In this document: one piece after another, positions 34,018 to 46,561 of the stretch | Numbering within the stretch: the first letter of the stretch is position 1 | Layout of the letters: each line of letters starts with the position of its first letter | Assembly (NCBI GenBank): GCA_026075535.2 | Contig: AP026549.1 | Coordinates: 3,596,001 to 3,660,000 of the forward strand | DNA: 64,000 bases | Direction of reading: 5' to 3' | Source: Tricholoma matsutake | Lineage: Eukaryota; Basidiomycota; Agaricomycetes; Agaricales; Tricholomataceae | Program-made: the position numbers and the translations under genes | Notes under the pieces: generated by a model | The model's input: the letters and a program-made list of their open reading frames with translations, nothing else | Database searches by the model: none | What the model was told of the DNA's origin: nothing

Positions 34018-36130
34018 TGGTAACAAGGGGCTTGTGGGGAGGGGAGAGGTTGTTACTTACCTGCATATCCAGGCCTACCCCTTCCAAAATGTGCATGTAA
34101 AGAGGGTGGAATAGACCTAATAAACAAACTGATAGACCCCTTAGAGGCCCTGCAGTTGTTAGTAGAGAGATAGAAGAGAACATGGAGTCAGGATGAGGTA
34201 TGCTTACCCTGGGAGATCCATGGTGCCAAAATGTTCACTTTCTTTGATTCCTAGGCCTAATATAAAAGTATAATGAGGGTTAGTAAAGGCTATGACAGGG
34301 GAGAAGATTCTGGCTCACCAGTGCATGAGTTCCCCATCAGCAGAGGTGAACTTTGCTCTCCATGGCTCACACACTCTACCTATCATCAGAAACTCATCAG
34401 AGACATTCAGTAGAGACCTTTGACCTTTTTTTATGCTCTACAATCAATCCATATAGTAGGTAGAAATTTTACATACTCACCTCATCTCCTTGTTATGCCA
34501 TGCCAGCTCATAGGACTGACTAATGGTTCTATAGACACACATCAAGGTATTATAAGTACACCTTAAAATGGTCCATAAGTCTGTACAAAAGAGGTACAGT
34601 ATTTGACTGGTCACATGTACACTAAATCAATGTTTGGCTTCCTGGGAGAGATCTATGGGAGATATTGTTGAAATTAATTACCAATATTGATACATGTTTC
34701 ATATGCATATTGTTGCATGTGCATATTCTCCCACATTAATTACCAATATTGATACATGTTTCATATGCATATTCCTCTGGAGTCATGTGATATCCTTACT
34801 ATTATGTATATAAGGAGAACCTGTACTATAGTAGGAATATGGTGTTCTTACCTCTGCTAACCCTAGCTGTAAGTCTAAGTAAACCCCAGGTAGGTTGTAA
34901 GGAATGTGTTGTCTCTTCCACTGTGCAGCATATATAGTCTGCTCCAACAGATATTGTCAGGGTCTGAGTTACATATGATAGGTAGGCATCGAAATATGCG
35001 GTGTATGCAACCTGGTATCCAGAGGTTGCAGTCTGGATGCATGGTAGGCATCACACTCCAATGGTACCTGAATTGACCAAAATGGCTCACTTGTACACTT
35101 TTGCCAGAATAGCCTGTAGAATGGCTATAGTATATGATTCTGAGCTCTAACAATTAAAACCAGTATTTCTATGCCCAATAGTATCAAAATCTAGTCTCCA
35201 TAGTCTGGTAATCAAGTACTACAGAATATAAAGCACGAAATGTGTACTTGTGACATATGTGACATATGTCACCCTTATCCTCATCATTTTGTGTAATCTG
35301 ACTCATAGAACATGATTCCATCATTTGTTAGTAAAGTTTTGCTGTTAAATATGTTAACAGGCTCTCATAGATTGGGTTGGGAAATTTCCTTTCCATTCAA
35401 ATAGTCCTTGTTGTCACCGAGAACTGGGTTTCTATTTTTACAATCATGCACTAAATCGGATCAATCAGCCACCCTAAAATGGCAAACCTAGATATTCACT
35501 ACCAACTGCTTATACAAAGTGCATAGATACTTGTTGGACCTCAGGAAGCAAAAATATATATTCCCAGAGACAATACAAGTAAGAAACAGGCAAATGTACA
35601 ATTGACCCATGGTGTACAAGTGACTGGTCACATACTGTAGAGAGTAAATGTATTGAGTTAGAATGCAGTTACTCACCCAAGGTCAAAGGGGTTTCAACAG
35701 CTCATTGAAGTAACAAAATAAGAGCACAATATCATTATATACAAGATTCATTTGAGTCAGAGATTATCCATCTAGCAGGAGAGGCCGAGCTATGCACCAG
35801 AGACCAGGTTGTCCCAAAAAGGCAATGACCCACATCAGTAAAATTGCAAAATAGATTCCAGGTTTTCAATGGTTTTCATCAGTTTCTTGGTTTCTCAAAA
35901 CTAGAAAACTGGAAACCAAGAAACTAACATAATAATTGTACATATAACTAACTACTGTTGGGGAACACAAGTGCACATGTGTGAAAGGCTGAAGATGTCC
36001 ACAGACCATGTGGCAATATTTGTCATGATATTGATGTGATGTGAAATAAGTGATTGCCAACAAATGGTCCATGCACCTCTCCAGGTATATATTATATAAA
36101 CCCTCCAACCAATACATATCCCCCGGCATT
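34018..36130. other. Intergenic, no supported gene
   Basis: A perfect 39-bp direct repeat lies at 34673-34711 and 34735-34773. About 35825-36130 is an old repeat related to 590-870, cut by the Copia element and apparently continued at 42377-42610. No other structure is recognised. Confidence 0.4.
34673..34773. repeat. Perfect 39-bp direct repeat, 62-bp period
   Basis: Two identical 39-bp copies beginning attaattaccaatattg lie at 34673-34711 and 34735-34773, separated by 23 bp. Confidence 0.9.
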
Positions 36131-36417
36131 TGTTGAGAATGCACCATGAGTTTCACCATTGATGTGTGTCTTGATGCATGTGCTATATTTAGTTTTCCCC
36201 ATTGATGGATGCATATGGTCCATCTCACACTTCCCCTTGTCCCTTTATCCTCTTTGTCACTCATGATACATATATATATATGTGATAGTTAGATACATTG
36301 CCACCTCAGTCACTTGTATAGAGACTGAGGTGAGCATCATTTATACCACATCCTCATTGATCACTACTTACTGTACTTGTAGTCTGATCTTGTCTATACT
36401 AGGATTAACTTTCTACA
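36131..36417 (+). repeat. Copia 5' LTR
   Basis: 287 bp, matching 42026 onward, followed by the likely primer-binding site GGTTATGGGCC. Confidence 0.92.
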
Positions 36418-38427
36418 GGTTATGGGCCACTCCCATCATATTTGAATGATGGAAGAAAGTATCCTAGCCACTCAACGTCTTCCTGCATCATTCTTTTGAT
36501 CCGCTTGTCTGGTCACTTGGATCTCAGATCAATTTCTTTGTCTGTCATGGATGCACCTGGTATTCAGCATGTTCCCCCTTTTATTCTTTGATGCTTTACT
36601 GCCTGTTACCATCATCTTTCCATTATGTCTCTTGATGCTACTGCCTCTCCATCTGTTTCTCTTATCAAACTATCTGTTCAGTATACTGGCAAGAAGCTGG
36701 ACAAACTCAAGTCCAACTAGAAAGAATGGTGCAAAGAGATTATAATTGCTCTCTCTCTTAACAGCCTTTACAAATACATTGTGGGTGGTATTCCCAAGCC
36801 TAACCCTATCGGACACCATGCCCTTGCTAATTGGAAGGCGAATTCTCATCTCATGTATGCATTCATCACATCAAGTGTCTCTCCCTCTGAAAGACAATTC
36901 CTTGACATCACAAAGGCACCTGATGTCAATTGGAAGGTTCTTCAGGATTGTCATCAGAAGGAAGGGCCTGTTTGCCAAGTCTAGCTCCTACAGCAGGTGC
37001 TATCTGTTCAATGCACAAAGGATGTTCCCCTCCCTGAAATGGCAGAGAAGATATGCACCCTGATTGAGTGAGCATTTGCAATGGGTGATATAAAGGCTGA
37101 CCTCCTTTGTTGCATTGCTCTTCTTAATTTGCTTAGTGACAATTTCCCCCATGCTCACTCCATTATATCTTGTGACATCACTGCTTCAACCAATCAAGCC
37201 CCATATAGTTCCAAGGATATTTGTTTGTTCCTGGAGAATGAACAGTCCTTGCTTGAGAATGACTACCGCAATGATTCATGACCCCACCTTGCACTCACAG
37301 CACAACCCAGAAATAACAAGTTGCCCAGTGTCCCTACTTGTGCGAACTCAGGATGTGGGAGACAGGGGCATACTAAGGAGTATTGTAGACAACCTGGTGG
37401 CAGTATGGCTGGGAAGACTATTGAGTCGAAGGCCACTCATAAAGCAGTGCACGAGAGGAAGCCACTTGTTAACAACAACCCCAAGATTCCCATTACAGTC
37501 AAAGATGTCAATGGCTGTGCATTCACTGTTATGGTTGATTTGGACACCACTCCTACCACCACTCCAGAATTTGCAGGACTTGCTTCAAGTCCTATATCCA
37601 CAGCCTCTGTCGACATGTTGGAATATGAGGATTGGGTCATCACTGAGGAGGAGCCCATTACTACTATCGATTGGAGTGTTCATACCACTACTTCCAACAT
37701 TGCACTCACTATTGAGCCTCTCAGCCAAATACGTTGTTCTAGTGTCACCACAGATGATTTCTCTTTCATTATCAACTCAGGTGCACCAGTACATATCTTG
37801 CCCCTCAAGTTTGATTTCCTCATCCTCCGTCCCATTCCATCCTGATCTGTCAAAGGTGTTGGTGGTTTGACTATTGCTGCTGTGGGAGTTGGTGACATAA
37901 AGTTAAGAATAGCCCGAGGTGCATCAATTGTCTTATGTAATGTCCTCTACATTCCTAATTCAGCAGTCTGACTCATTTCAGTTGGAACATTGGCAGATGA
38001 CTCCAATGCCATGGCACATTTTGATAGTGATAAATGCTGGATCACTGATAAATCCACTGATGCATTCATAGCTCGTGGATTGAGAATGTCCAAGAAGCTT
38101 TATTTACTTCACATTCACTCAGCATCCATCAACCACATGCTCACTGTTCACAAGTCCCCAACTCTGGAGACATGGCATCGTCGCCTTGGACATGTGAATT
38201 ACCAGTCAATCTGGGACATGGCTACCCTCACAGGTGCACCTATTGCATCTATGTTGTGGCCACCTAAATGTGAGTCATGCATTCTGGGCAAGCAGGTGAA
38301 GACACCTGTCCCAAAGAAGTGTGAGGAGGGACTGGGTCATAGAGCGATGAGAAGACTTGAGAAGGTGTGGGTTGATCTGTCAGGTCAACATGCAGTGAAG
38401 TTGCATACCAGAAACTTGTATGTCATG

Positions 38428-38853
38428 TATAAGGGCAACCTCAGCCTCTACCAAAGGGAAATCCGAAGTTAAAATTATACTACATAGTACAGGGATTGGG
38501 GACACACCTAGCAAAGGGAAATTCGAAGAGAAAACTCTAAGGATCCCTTTGCCGATGCCTAGTATATGTGAAGACAACAAAAATCAAATAATAACCTAAA
38601 AATAGAAAAGGCAGAGATAGGCAGATCAAGGCCACCAAATGACATCATACCAAGGGGTAGATGTTGGAAGGGGTGCTCCACCTCTAAATATAGAACTGTC
38701 AACATGTACAAACATGATAGAAAGGAAAAATTAGTAATAAAATCTGGAAAAATCACAGAAAATGAAGAATAGAAGGAAATGAAGTGAGGAAAAATATAGA
38801 ACGAACATAAAAAATAGGAGAAACACACAGGGCACCCCCCTAGTCCCCTTACA
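38428..38853 (-). repeat. Solo LTR (family 3) inserted in Copia integrase
   Basis: 426 bp flanked by tcatg at 38423-38427 and 38854-38858. On the plus strand it begins TATAAGGGCAACC and ends CCCCTTACA; read in reverse it begins TGTAAGGGG. Removing it with one TSD copy joins LYVM to DIIDDYTS, the normal integrase sequence. It contains a 'caaagggaaat' element twice. Confidence 0.92.
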
Positions 38854-41194
38854 TCATGGATATCATTGATGATTACACATCATTCCCTTGGTCCATACCC
38901 TTGCAAAATGAGGACAATTCTTTTCCTGAATTGAGAGCTTGGGAACTTGCTCAGGAGAATGAAACAGGACTCAAGGTTGGAACTTACATCACTGATAATG
39001 GTGAGCTTAAGTCCCATGAGATGGAACAATGGCTGAAATCTTGGGGTACTGACCAATGTTTCACGGCACCACACACATCAGCACATATAGGTTGAGTTGA
39101 ATGAATGCATAGGACTCTCATGGCTAAAGCCTGTACCATGCACATCTATTTGGGCTTACCACTGTTCCTTTGGGATGAATTTTATCTTACTGCCTTTCAC
39201 TTGCATGCCAAAACCACTACATGGTCCCTCGGAGGGAATACTTCTTGGGAACTCTGGTATGGAAAAAAACCTGACTACTCCTATATGCAAGAGATTGGTT
39301 GTAGGGTTTTCCTTCTCATCCCTAACAAGAATAATCCAAAAATCTTTGAATGCTTACTGGAATGCATCTTGGTTGGTTATGACCCAAAATCCAAATCTTA
39401 CAGATATTATGACTGAACCACGCACAGAGTCCACAGTTCCTACCATGTCAGATTGCTTGAGAGTCACAATGGCCATTTACCACCTGCTCCTATCAATCAC
39501 AGGCACAATGATGCAGCAGATTCCTCTGAAGATGTAATTCCTTCTTTCATCCCTGTACACCAGGATGACCATGATGATCAAGACTCATTCCATGAATTTA
39601 CCCCACCAACCAATCCCACCCCTAACATTGATGCTGGTCACATCCCATTCCTGCAGCCCCACATATGTTGCTCCACCCGTATCCCAGTTCTGACCAAAAA
39701 GAACCCCAATGGTGGCCCTCCTATCACCAGGGTCACCACTGCAGTACAAGAATCCCAGGAGAGTGCTACCATCAAGGAAGCATGGCAGGAATGCAGGGCA
39801 GCCACAATTGCTGCCTGAATGGATCAGGCACCGATCCCTTCAATTGATCATGATTGTGACATCATTGAAGAACTCCATCAATCATTCAACAGTCTTGATA
39901 TTGGTGATCAAGCACATCAACTTCAGGCTCTGATCTCAGAGATGGTGGATTTTGATCCAGAGTCACTTCAATTTGAGGATTAACTGAAAATGTGGGATGA
40001 GGCAAAGAACTCTGCTGATGTGACACATTGAGAACAGGGCTACCATGACAAACTACAGTCTCTGAAGGACATGGGGGTTTACAAGTTAGTCCCAAGATCT
40101 GATATACCACATGGTAAGCACGTTCAGAAGGATAAGCCCATCTTCCATGTCAAATGCAATGAGATAGGTATGGCAGTCAGATGGAAGGTGCACATGGTTT
40201 TTAGAGGCCACAAGCAAGTCTATGGTAAAGACTATACTAAAACAACCTCACCGACTGCACACATGGAATCCTGGCATATCCTTTTGCATATTGCAGCCTC
40301 CCTTGGATGGGACGCACAGCAGATCAACATAAAAACTGCTTTCCTCTATGGCTTGCTTCCCAATGACAAGGTCCAATACATGCAACAGCCAACCAGCTTC
40401 AAAGAGCCAGGTAAGGAAGACTGGGTATGGCAGCTCCAGCGTGGCTTATATAGCATGAAACAAAGCGGGTGTATATGGAATCAAACCCTCAACACACAAA
40501 TGCTTACTTGGGGATTTACTCACCTTTGATGTGAGTCTTGCATCTATTGTCACAAGACTGACTCTGGGGTCATCATTGCTGCAGTGCATGTTGATGATTA
40601 CCTTGCCATCACTGATTCGAAGGAAGAGAATGAGCAATTCAAAAGTCAAATGTGTCAGGTATGGACAATATCCAAGCTGGGTACCACTCATTTTATTATG
40701 GGTATTGCTATCACCTGGGACATAATGGCACATACTGTTGCCCTGTCGCAGACAGCCCTTATCAACAAGATTATTGAACAATTTGGTCAGAAGGACACCT
40801 ACCCAGTATCTGCACCTCTGGAGCCCAGCTTAAAACTGCGCCATCCTGACCAACAGTCTATTTCATCACTCAATAAAGCCAACCTTCTCAAGTTGCCTTA
40901 CAGATCTCTCATTGGTTGCTTGCTTTACCTAGCAATTTCCACTCAACCTGACATCTCTTATGTGGTTCAACAATTATCCCAATACCTTGACTTGTACTTG
41001 TTTGATCATTGGAGCCGCTATCAGACTCGTTCAGTATCTTAAGGGTACCAGGGATCTCAAACTATACCTAGGTGGTTCTACCCCCATCAATCTGCATGCA
41101 TTCACTGATTCTGACTGGGCCAACTGTCTTGACACCCATTGCAGTGTTGGGGGTTATGTATGTTCTCTCGGCTCTGGAGCAGTTTCTTGGGTGG

Positions 41195-41620
41195 TATAAG
41201 GGCAACCTAAGCCTCTAGCAAAGGGAAATCCGAAGTTAAAATTATACTACATAATACAGGCATTGGGGGCGCACCTAGCAAAGGGAAATCCGAAGAGAAA
41301 ACTCTAAGGATCCCCTTGCTGATGCCCAGTATATGTGAAGACGACAAAAATCAAATATAACCTAAAAATAGAAAAAGGTGGAGATAGGTGGATCAAGGCC
41401 GCCGAATGACATCATACCAAGGGGTATGTGTCGGAAGGGGTACTCCGCCTCTAAATATAAAAGTGTCAACATATACAAACATGATAGCAAGGGAAAATTA
41501 GTAATAAAATCCGGAAAAATCATAGAAAATGAAGAATAGAAGGAAATGAGGTGGGGAAAAATATGGGACGAACATAAAAAATAGGAAAAACACACAGGGC
41601 ACCCCCTTAGTCCCCTTACA
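41195..41620 (-). repeat. Solo LTR (family 3) inserted in Copia RNase H
   Basis: 426 bp, the same length and orientation as 38428-38853, flanked by ggtgg at 41190-41194 and 41621-41625. Removing it joins SWVV to HKQKVVAASTCEAEYVA. Confidence 0.92.
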
Positions 41621-42025
41621 GGTGGTGCATAAACAGAAGGTCGTGGCAGCCTCAACTTGTGAGGCTGAATATGTTGCAGCATTTGAGGCTGCAAAGGAGT
41701 GCATTTGGTTGCATACATTGCTTCATGCCATTGACTACCGACAGAATTCCTCCACTGTTATTTCATGCAACAATAATGCTACCAAGACTTTATCCAAAGA
41801 CCCCCTTCTCCATTCCCATGTCAAACACATTGATATTAAATATCATTTTCTATGTGAACACATTCAGTCTGATGACCTCTTGATCACCTATGTTAATACT
41901 CACGACAACATTGCTGACATGTTCACAAAGGCCTTGGATGTCAAACAATTTACCTACCTTTGGGGTTTCCTTGGTCTCCAATAATGTGATTCCATGCGAG
42001 GAGGAGTATTCACGGTGAGGAGGAG

Positions 42026-42376
42026 TGTTGAGAATGCACCATGAGTTTCACCATTTATGTGTGTCTTGATGTGTGTGCTATATTTAGTTTCCCCCTTTGA
42101 TGCATGCATATGGTCCGTCTCACACTTCCCCTTGTCCCTTTATCCTCTTTGTCACTCATGATACATATATATATATATATGATAGTTAGATACATTGCCA
42201 CCTCAGTCACTTGTATAGAGACTGAGGGTGAGCGTCATTTATACCACATCCTCATTGATCACTACTTACTGTACTTGTAGTCTGATCTTGTCTAGACTAG
42301 GTACAGTAGACACAATCCTAAAGTCATTTGTATAGAGACTGAGTCTGATCTTGTCTATACTGATTAACTTTCTACA
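42026..42376 (+). repeat. Copia 3' LTR with internal duplication
   Basis: 351 bp. It is identical in plan to the 5' LTR but has about 64 extra bp near its end that repeat LTR motifs. Confidence 0.92.
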
Positions 42377-43455
42377 GTGTCCACTGTGTTGCCTAAGTAC
42401 AACCACTATTACTATTATAATTATATGAAAATGTATTTTTGCTATATAATATATAGGTTTCCAGGTTTTTGCCTTGTGGTTCCCATGTTGGGTTTCAGAG
42501 AAAAGGGACATGGGTTTTGAAGTTTTAGCTGGTTTTTAGAGGGTTTTTTTAGGTTACTCAGGTTAAATAACCCACAGAAACTGAAATACAAGAATACTGA
42601 TGCAATTCACATTATGATTACCGACCCCGGTCCGGCATTCTAATTCCGGAAGCCCTTGAGTCGATCTTTAATGTTATGGTAGTTGGGAGCACTGTAATTT
42701 GACTCCGTCTGGGAACTGGGCGCACCATAACAGGGAATGATAGTCTTGTCCCATCGGTTGTAGTGGATGGCCTGGTTCCAGGCGCTCTGTTGGGGATTCA
42801 AAATACATTGCACTGGCAGAACGTCCACCACAACCGTCTAGTGCATTACCCCCGTAACGCAATAGCTGGAATGAGACAATGTATTGTTAGCCCGGCCTCC
42901 GGAGGCATATTACTAAGTGCTTAGTCACAATGCTAAATCCACAATTGCCCTGAGAAAAAGTCCCGATCGCCAAGCAATGTTCGATCTGTAACAGTCTATA
43001 GCAGTCTGTATATATATTTTTCCACGCAAGCAAGACGAGGTCAATTTTTTCGTTGCGCACATCATGGAAGTTGTTCAACTTATAATTTATTGACTGACCT
43101 TGACCTGATTTATGTAAGTAATAACTTTCTGCGTATGGTGCGAAAAAAACCCGATGAAAAAGTGACATACCGCCCTTAGGGCCCTATAGACTATCATACT
43201 ATATCAGCTACTATGGATACGTATTTACAACCGAACCCCATAGAGAACTCGGACCGGCCATGCGAAGTACTGGCGCTCTAGCCCAAGTCGAAGTGAGTAT
43301 TGTTAATAGCGTGTGGGCAGGAGAAATGACTTGTTCTCTAGTGAAGGAGTCGGATACTGTCATATGATCATCCGAGTCACTCTGCGTACGAAACATCAGT
43401 CCTGCTCAATCCAGGTGAATCTGATCTGTTGCTCCTAGGTTTCCAGTGGTGATAA
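42377..43455. other. Intergenic, repeat remnant and an unrecognised minus-strand frame
   Basis: 42377-42610 resembles 880-1095 (ending 'aaactgaaataca' then 'actgatg') and looks like the right half of the repeat cut by Copia. A minus-strand frame at 42640-42831 ends in a plausible C-terminus (DKTIIPCYGAPSSQ .. RLKGFRN). It may be the last exon of a gene or relic, but I do not recognise it and find no convincing upstream exons. Confidence 0.35.
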
Positions 43456-43463
43456 TATATAAA
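43456..43463 (+). promoter_or_regulatory. TATA box of the carboxylesterase gene
   Basis: TATATAAA lies 78-85 bp upstream of the ATG at 43541, an ordinary distance for a fungal core promoter. Confidence 0.55.
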
Positions 43464-43540
43464 TTTCTCCGAGGCTTCGCAAGATCATGGGCGACTGTGC
43501 GTGAGATTTAAAAGGCTCATAGGACACTACTCCCAGCACC

Positions 43541-45900
43541 ATGTTATTCTCTGTCATTCTGCCTCTCATCGGGGCCCTTTACCCAGCAGTTTTTGCCACA
43601 CCAGAAGTCCATATCGGACACACTACTTTGCTTGGGAAGGATGTGACGGGACTGGGGCAAGATTTCTTCGGTGGTAAGGACCAAGTCCTCAATGAATGGC
43701 GTGACAGTGATTAATGATGACTTTGGACCAGGAATCCCTTTTGCTGAACCCCCCATTGGACAATTGCGTCTCGCGCCGCCCGTTTGCATGAAAGAGCTAC
43801 CGTCAGGTAAATTTGATGCGAGCAAGTATGGGGCGGCGTGCCTTCAACCTGTTCGACGGTTTCTTCTTTCAGCATCATCTATCAACTGATCTATGCTTAG
43901 AATATCAGTAACGTGTCTGAAGACTGTTTGACCATCAATGTTTTTCGACCCTCAGGACTGAAACCTGGTGCAGATTTACCGGTAGTAAGTTGTCTTTGTC
44001 ACTCATATTTGAACATGATCTCTTGGCTCAACTTACTCTGCACTTAAAAGTTGTTTTGGACGTAAGCTATTGACATGTTTCTTTTGATTAATAATGCTCA
44101 AAGCCTCAAGGTATGGCGGTGGGTTTCTATACGGGACATCAGCCATGTACGACGGCAGTCGCATTGTAGCACAGAGTATGGCACGCGTAAGGAATCCTGT
44201 TGATTAACTTATCATATAAACTGCTTATTACTTTCTTAGGGCACTCCGCTTATATATGTGAATTTCAATTACAGGCTAGGACCGCTCGGATACCCCCAAG
44301 GCCGAGAAGGTGAATGAATGTTCCTCTGCAAGTTCGAAATATATGCTGAGCGTTCTATTCCAGCGGAAAAGCATGGAGCACTTAATTTGGGTATCAAAGA
44401 CCAGCTGGCAGCTCTAGAGTGGGTGCATGACAACATCTATTACTTTGGCGGTGACAAGGGCAAAGTACGCCGCATAGTTCTTAAAAACAAAGTATGGTTG
44501 CATGACGAAATAGCCAGGTTACCCTCCTAGGTCAAAGCGCGGGGTCAATGATGACTGCCATATTGCTCTTGAACCCCAAACTCAACAAGCTTGCGCGTGG
44601 TGCAGTATGTATCTTGTTCATAGTATGATAGTCTGGCAATTGACCTACGTTTCTACACAGATATTGGAATCTGGGATGGCTGCGAGTCTATTATCCTTCA
44701 ACGGATTGCGGCGAGAAAAAGATTGGACACACTTTGTTGGTAGTGTTGCCTCGTGCACAAACACAGTGCACAGCAACGATACTTTTGGCTGTTTGAAAAA
44801 TGCGAAATCCAGTGACATATTCACAGGACTCCTTGCAGCCATCGATGAGGCTCCCGAGATGTTTTCTTTTCTTCCGGCTATTGACGGGCCAGGGGGTGTA
44901 TATCCTGATATCGCCTCGCGACTGCTGTCAAAGGGGCAGTTTGCACACTTGCCAACCCTGGTAGGTACAAACTTGGATGAAGGCAAATTTTCTTTCTCCA
45001 CCTGCGTAGTTCTATGTGCTGACAGGAATTTAGGAACGTTTCTGAGCAGGACTGATTTCTCCTCAGAGCAGGCACTCAAAGATTACATCATCGCAAACTA
45101 TACCCCATCTGTTAGAGCACCAGAAGAATTGGTTGATGTAGTGGACAAACTTCTCCAGCTCTATCCTAATGTTCCTGCCCTTGGCTCGCCATATAACACT
45201 GGGAATGAAACTTTCGGCTTCAACAGTGTGTACAAGCAGGGTGCTGCCATCAGTTGAGTTGTTGCATTTTGCTTTTCGCCTTCAGGTTCAGCTGCCAATA
45301 CATAGCTATTAGTGGGTGATATATTCTTCCAATCACAACGACGGTATTGGACAAAAACAGCGGCGAAGCACGGAATCAAAAGCTATGCTTATCTCTTCAC
45401 CCAGGCCCAACCTAATAAGCCGCCATTTCTTGGAGGTAGGACCCCTTTATCTGTCGTCTAATATCTCAACTTCGACATTCCTCAGTTGGTCATGGCGCTG
45501 AACTCTCCTTGGTCTTTGGGTTGCCATTGGTTGGAGTGCCACTCGATAACTCGACGTCTGCGACTACGTTGAGCAGGACCATGATCAATTATTGGATATC
45601 GTTCGTCACAAGTCTGGATCCGAACGATGGTCGTGGAATGCAGCGTTTGTCATTTCTCCGCTGACTCTCCGACCTTCTCGGCTGATTATGAATGGGATTT
45701 AGGTCCTCACTGGTGTGAATACACGACCACACAACAGGTAAGAAGTTCATCGCTCTTAGAACCAGCGTCACCGACAACATCATTCCCAGGACATCATGCA
45801 GCTGAATGGCAACGACTTGAAAATGATTCCGGACAATTATCGCGAGAAACAAATTAGCTTTATCAACTCATTTCCTGCGATATTCCATCATAGGCGTTGA
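43541..45900 (+). CDS. Secreted type-B carboxylesterase / lipase
   Basis: This alpha/beta hydrolase would cleave carboxylic esters or acylglycerols outside the cell. ATG 43541 opens a signal peptide (MLFSVILPLIGALYPAVFA). Exons then give FFGGIPFAEPPIGQLRLAPP, ISNVSEDCLTINVFRP, YGGGFLYGTSAMYDG, NFNYRLGPLGYP and VTLLGQSAGS, where the Ser of G-Q-S-A-G near 44530 is the nucleophile. GTNLDEG near 44968 holds the acidic residue, and GHGAELSLVFG near 45487 holds the catalytic His. It ends SFINSFPAIFHHRR at TGA 45898-45900, the usual end of fungal members. There are about ten introns, including one pair that leaves an 11-nt exon at 44051-44061 (PV-LFWT-YGGGF). All junctions I checked restore frame, so it looks functional. 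Substrate cannot be told. Confidence 0.92.
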
Positions 45901-46561
45901 GTTGTAAGTGGCGCCCCAGCCTTACGCGTCATATGCATGGACCCATTTGGACTCGTGATCTTATTCAGTGCTGTGACTGAACCCTATCCGATAAACTGAT
46001 AGATGCTTACATTACTCAACACTACTTCTATCGTAACGGTAACCTATAGTTGTATCTGCTCGCGCTCTCGAGAATACACCGTCACCGTGATCCTGTCAAC
46101 TTATGTGACCACGTCCAGTGAGCCTAATTTTGACGACAGGTTTTCATGAGCACATGTCGCGATGTCATAATTTATGTGACGGATTCCGACGTCCGTATAC
46201 AAGACATGACACCGCAGCTACGCCATGATTGAGCATGAACTGCATAGGAACGAAAACAAAGGAAGCAAGAGAGTAAACGGAACAGACTCGACAGTGCAGA
46301 CGTTATTAGAACCTAATCATCTGAGGTCAATGCATATAGATAGACCACGTAACCTGGACATTGAATATATTTGAACAGGGTTTACAAGTAGGGCCACATC
46401 AGTACGCATATTAGTATCTGACACATACAAACGATTAAACGCAGATGAAAATATTTTCTAACCAAGTGAAAACTATAAGCCCAACTTCGCAACAGATTAC
46501 CATGCAGCTCATATGCAGCCACCCCCCCCCCCCCCCCCCCCCCGACTCACGGCGCGAAACC
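45901..46561. other. Convergent intergenic spacer
   Basis: This lies between the 3' ends of two convergent genes. I see no gene. It holds the 22-nt C run at 46522-46543. Confidence 0.5.
46522..46543 (+). repeat. Poly-C homopolymer, 22 nt
   Basis: An uninterrupted run of 22 C, 19 bp beyond the stop of the minus-strand gene ending at 46562. It may be an assembly artefact in length. Confidence 0.9.

Larger units (their letters stand above)
36547..41984 (+). pseudogene. Copia gag-pol, many stops, two LTR insertions
   Basis: Gag ends with a zinc-knuckle-like CANSGCGRQGHTKEYC near 37339. A protease remnant reads IINSGAPVHI near 37771, with Asn where the catalytic Asp is expected. The integrase zinc region (HRRLGHVNYQS .. 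CESCILGKQ) is near 38175-38290 and the core (DIIDDYTSFPW, ITDNGELKS) near 38860-39010. RT has AVHVDDYLAI near 40580, and RNase H covers about 41085-41985 (DSDWAN; STCEAEYVA). The frame is broken at many points; several breaks are TGA. The integrase is split at 38428-38853 and RNase H at 41195-41620. The natural stop is TAA at 41982-41984. Confidence 0.9.
36131..42376 (+). mobile_element. Ty1/Copia retrotransposon, decayed
   Basis: The LTRs are 36131-36417 (287 bp) and 42026-42376 (351 bp); both begin TGTTGAGAATGCACC and end TTTCTACA. The 3' LTR is longer because of a duplicated segment near 42300-42358 that repeats 'ttgtatagagactgag' and 'tctgatcttgtct'. GGTTATGGGCC directly after the 5' LTR is the likely primer-binding site, and a gaggag-rich stretch precedes the 3' LTR. 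No target duplication is visible (gcatt on the left, gtgtc on the right). Two solo LTRs of another family are inserted in it. Confidence 0.92.

Noticed and set aside
38427..41621. The two 426-bp inserts in Copia as introner-type introns (they begin G-TATAAG and one is followed by AG)
   Set aside because: At 38854 the 3' junction is ..TTACATCATGG with no AG, and the GT at the 5' side belongs partly to the flank. Five-bp duplications tcatg and ggtgg explain both junctions better as LTR insertions.
42640..43168. Minus-strand two-exon gene upstream of the esterase
   Set aside because: Two frames could be joined, but no family resemblance or clear splice pair was found; left as an unrecognised frame.
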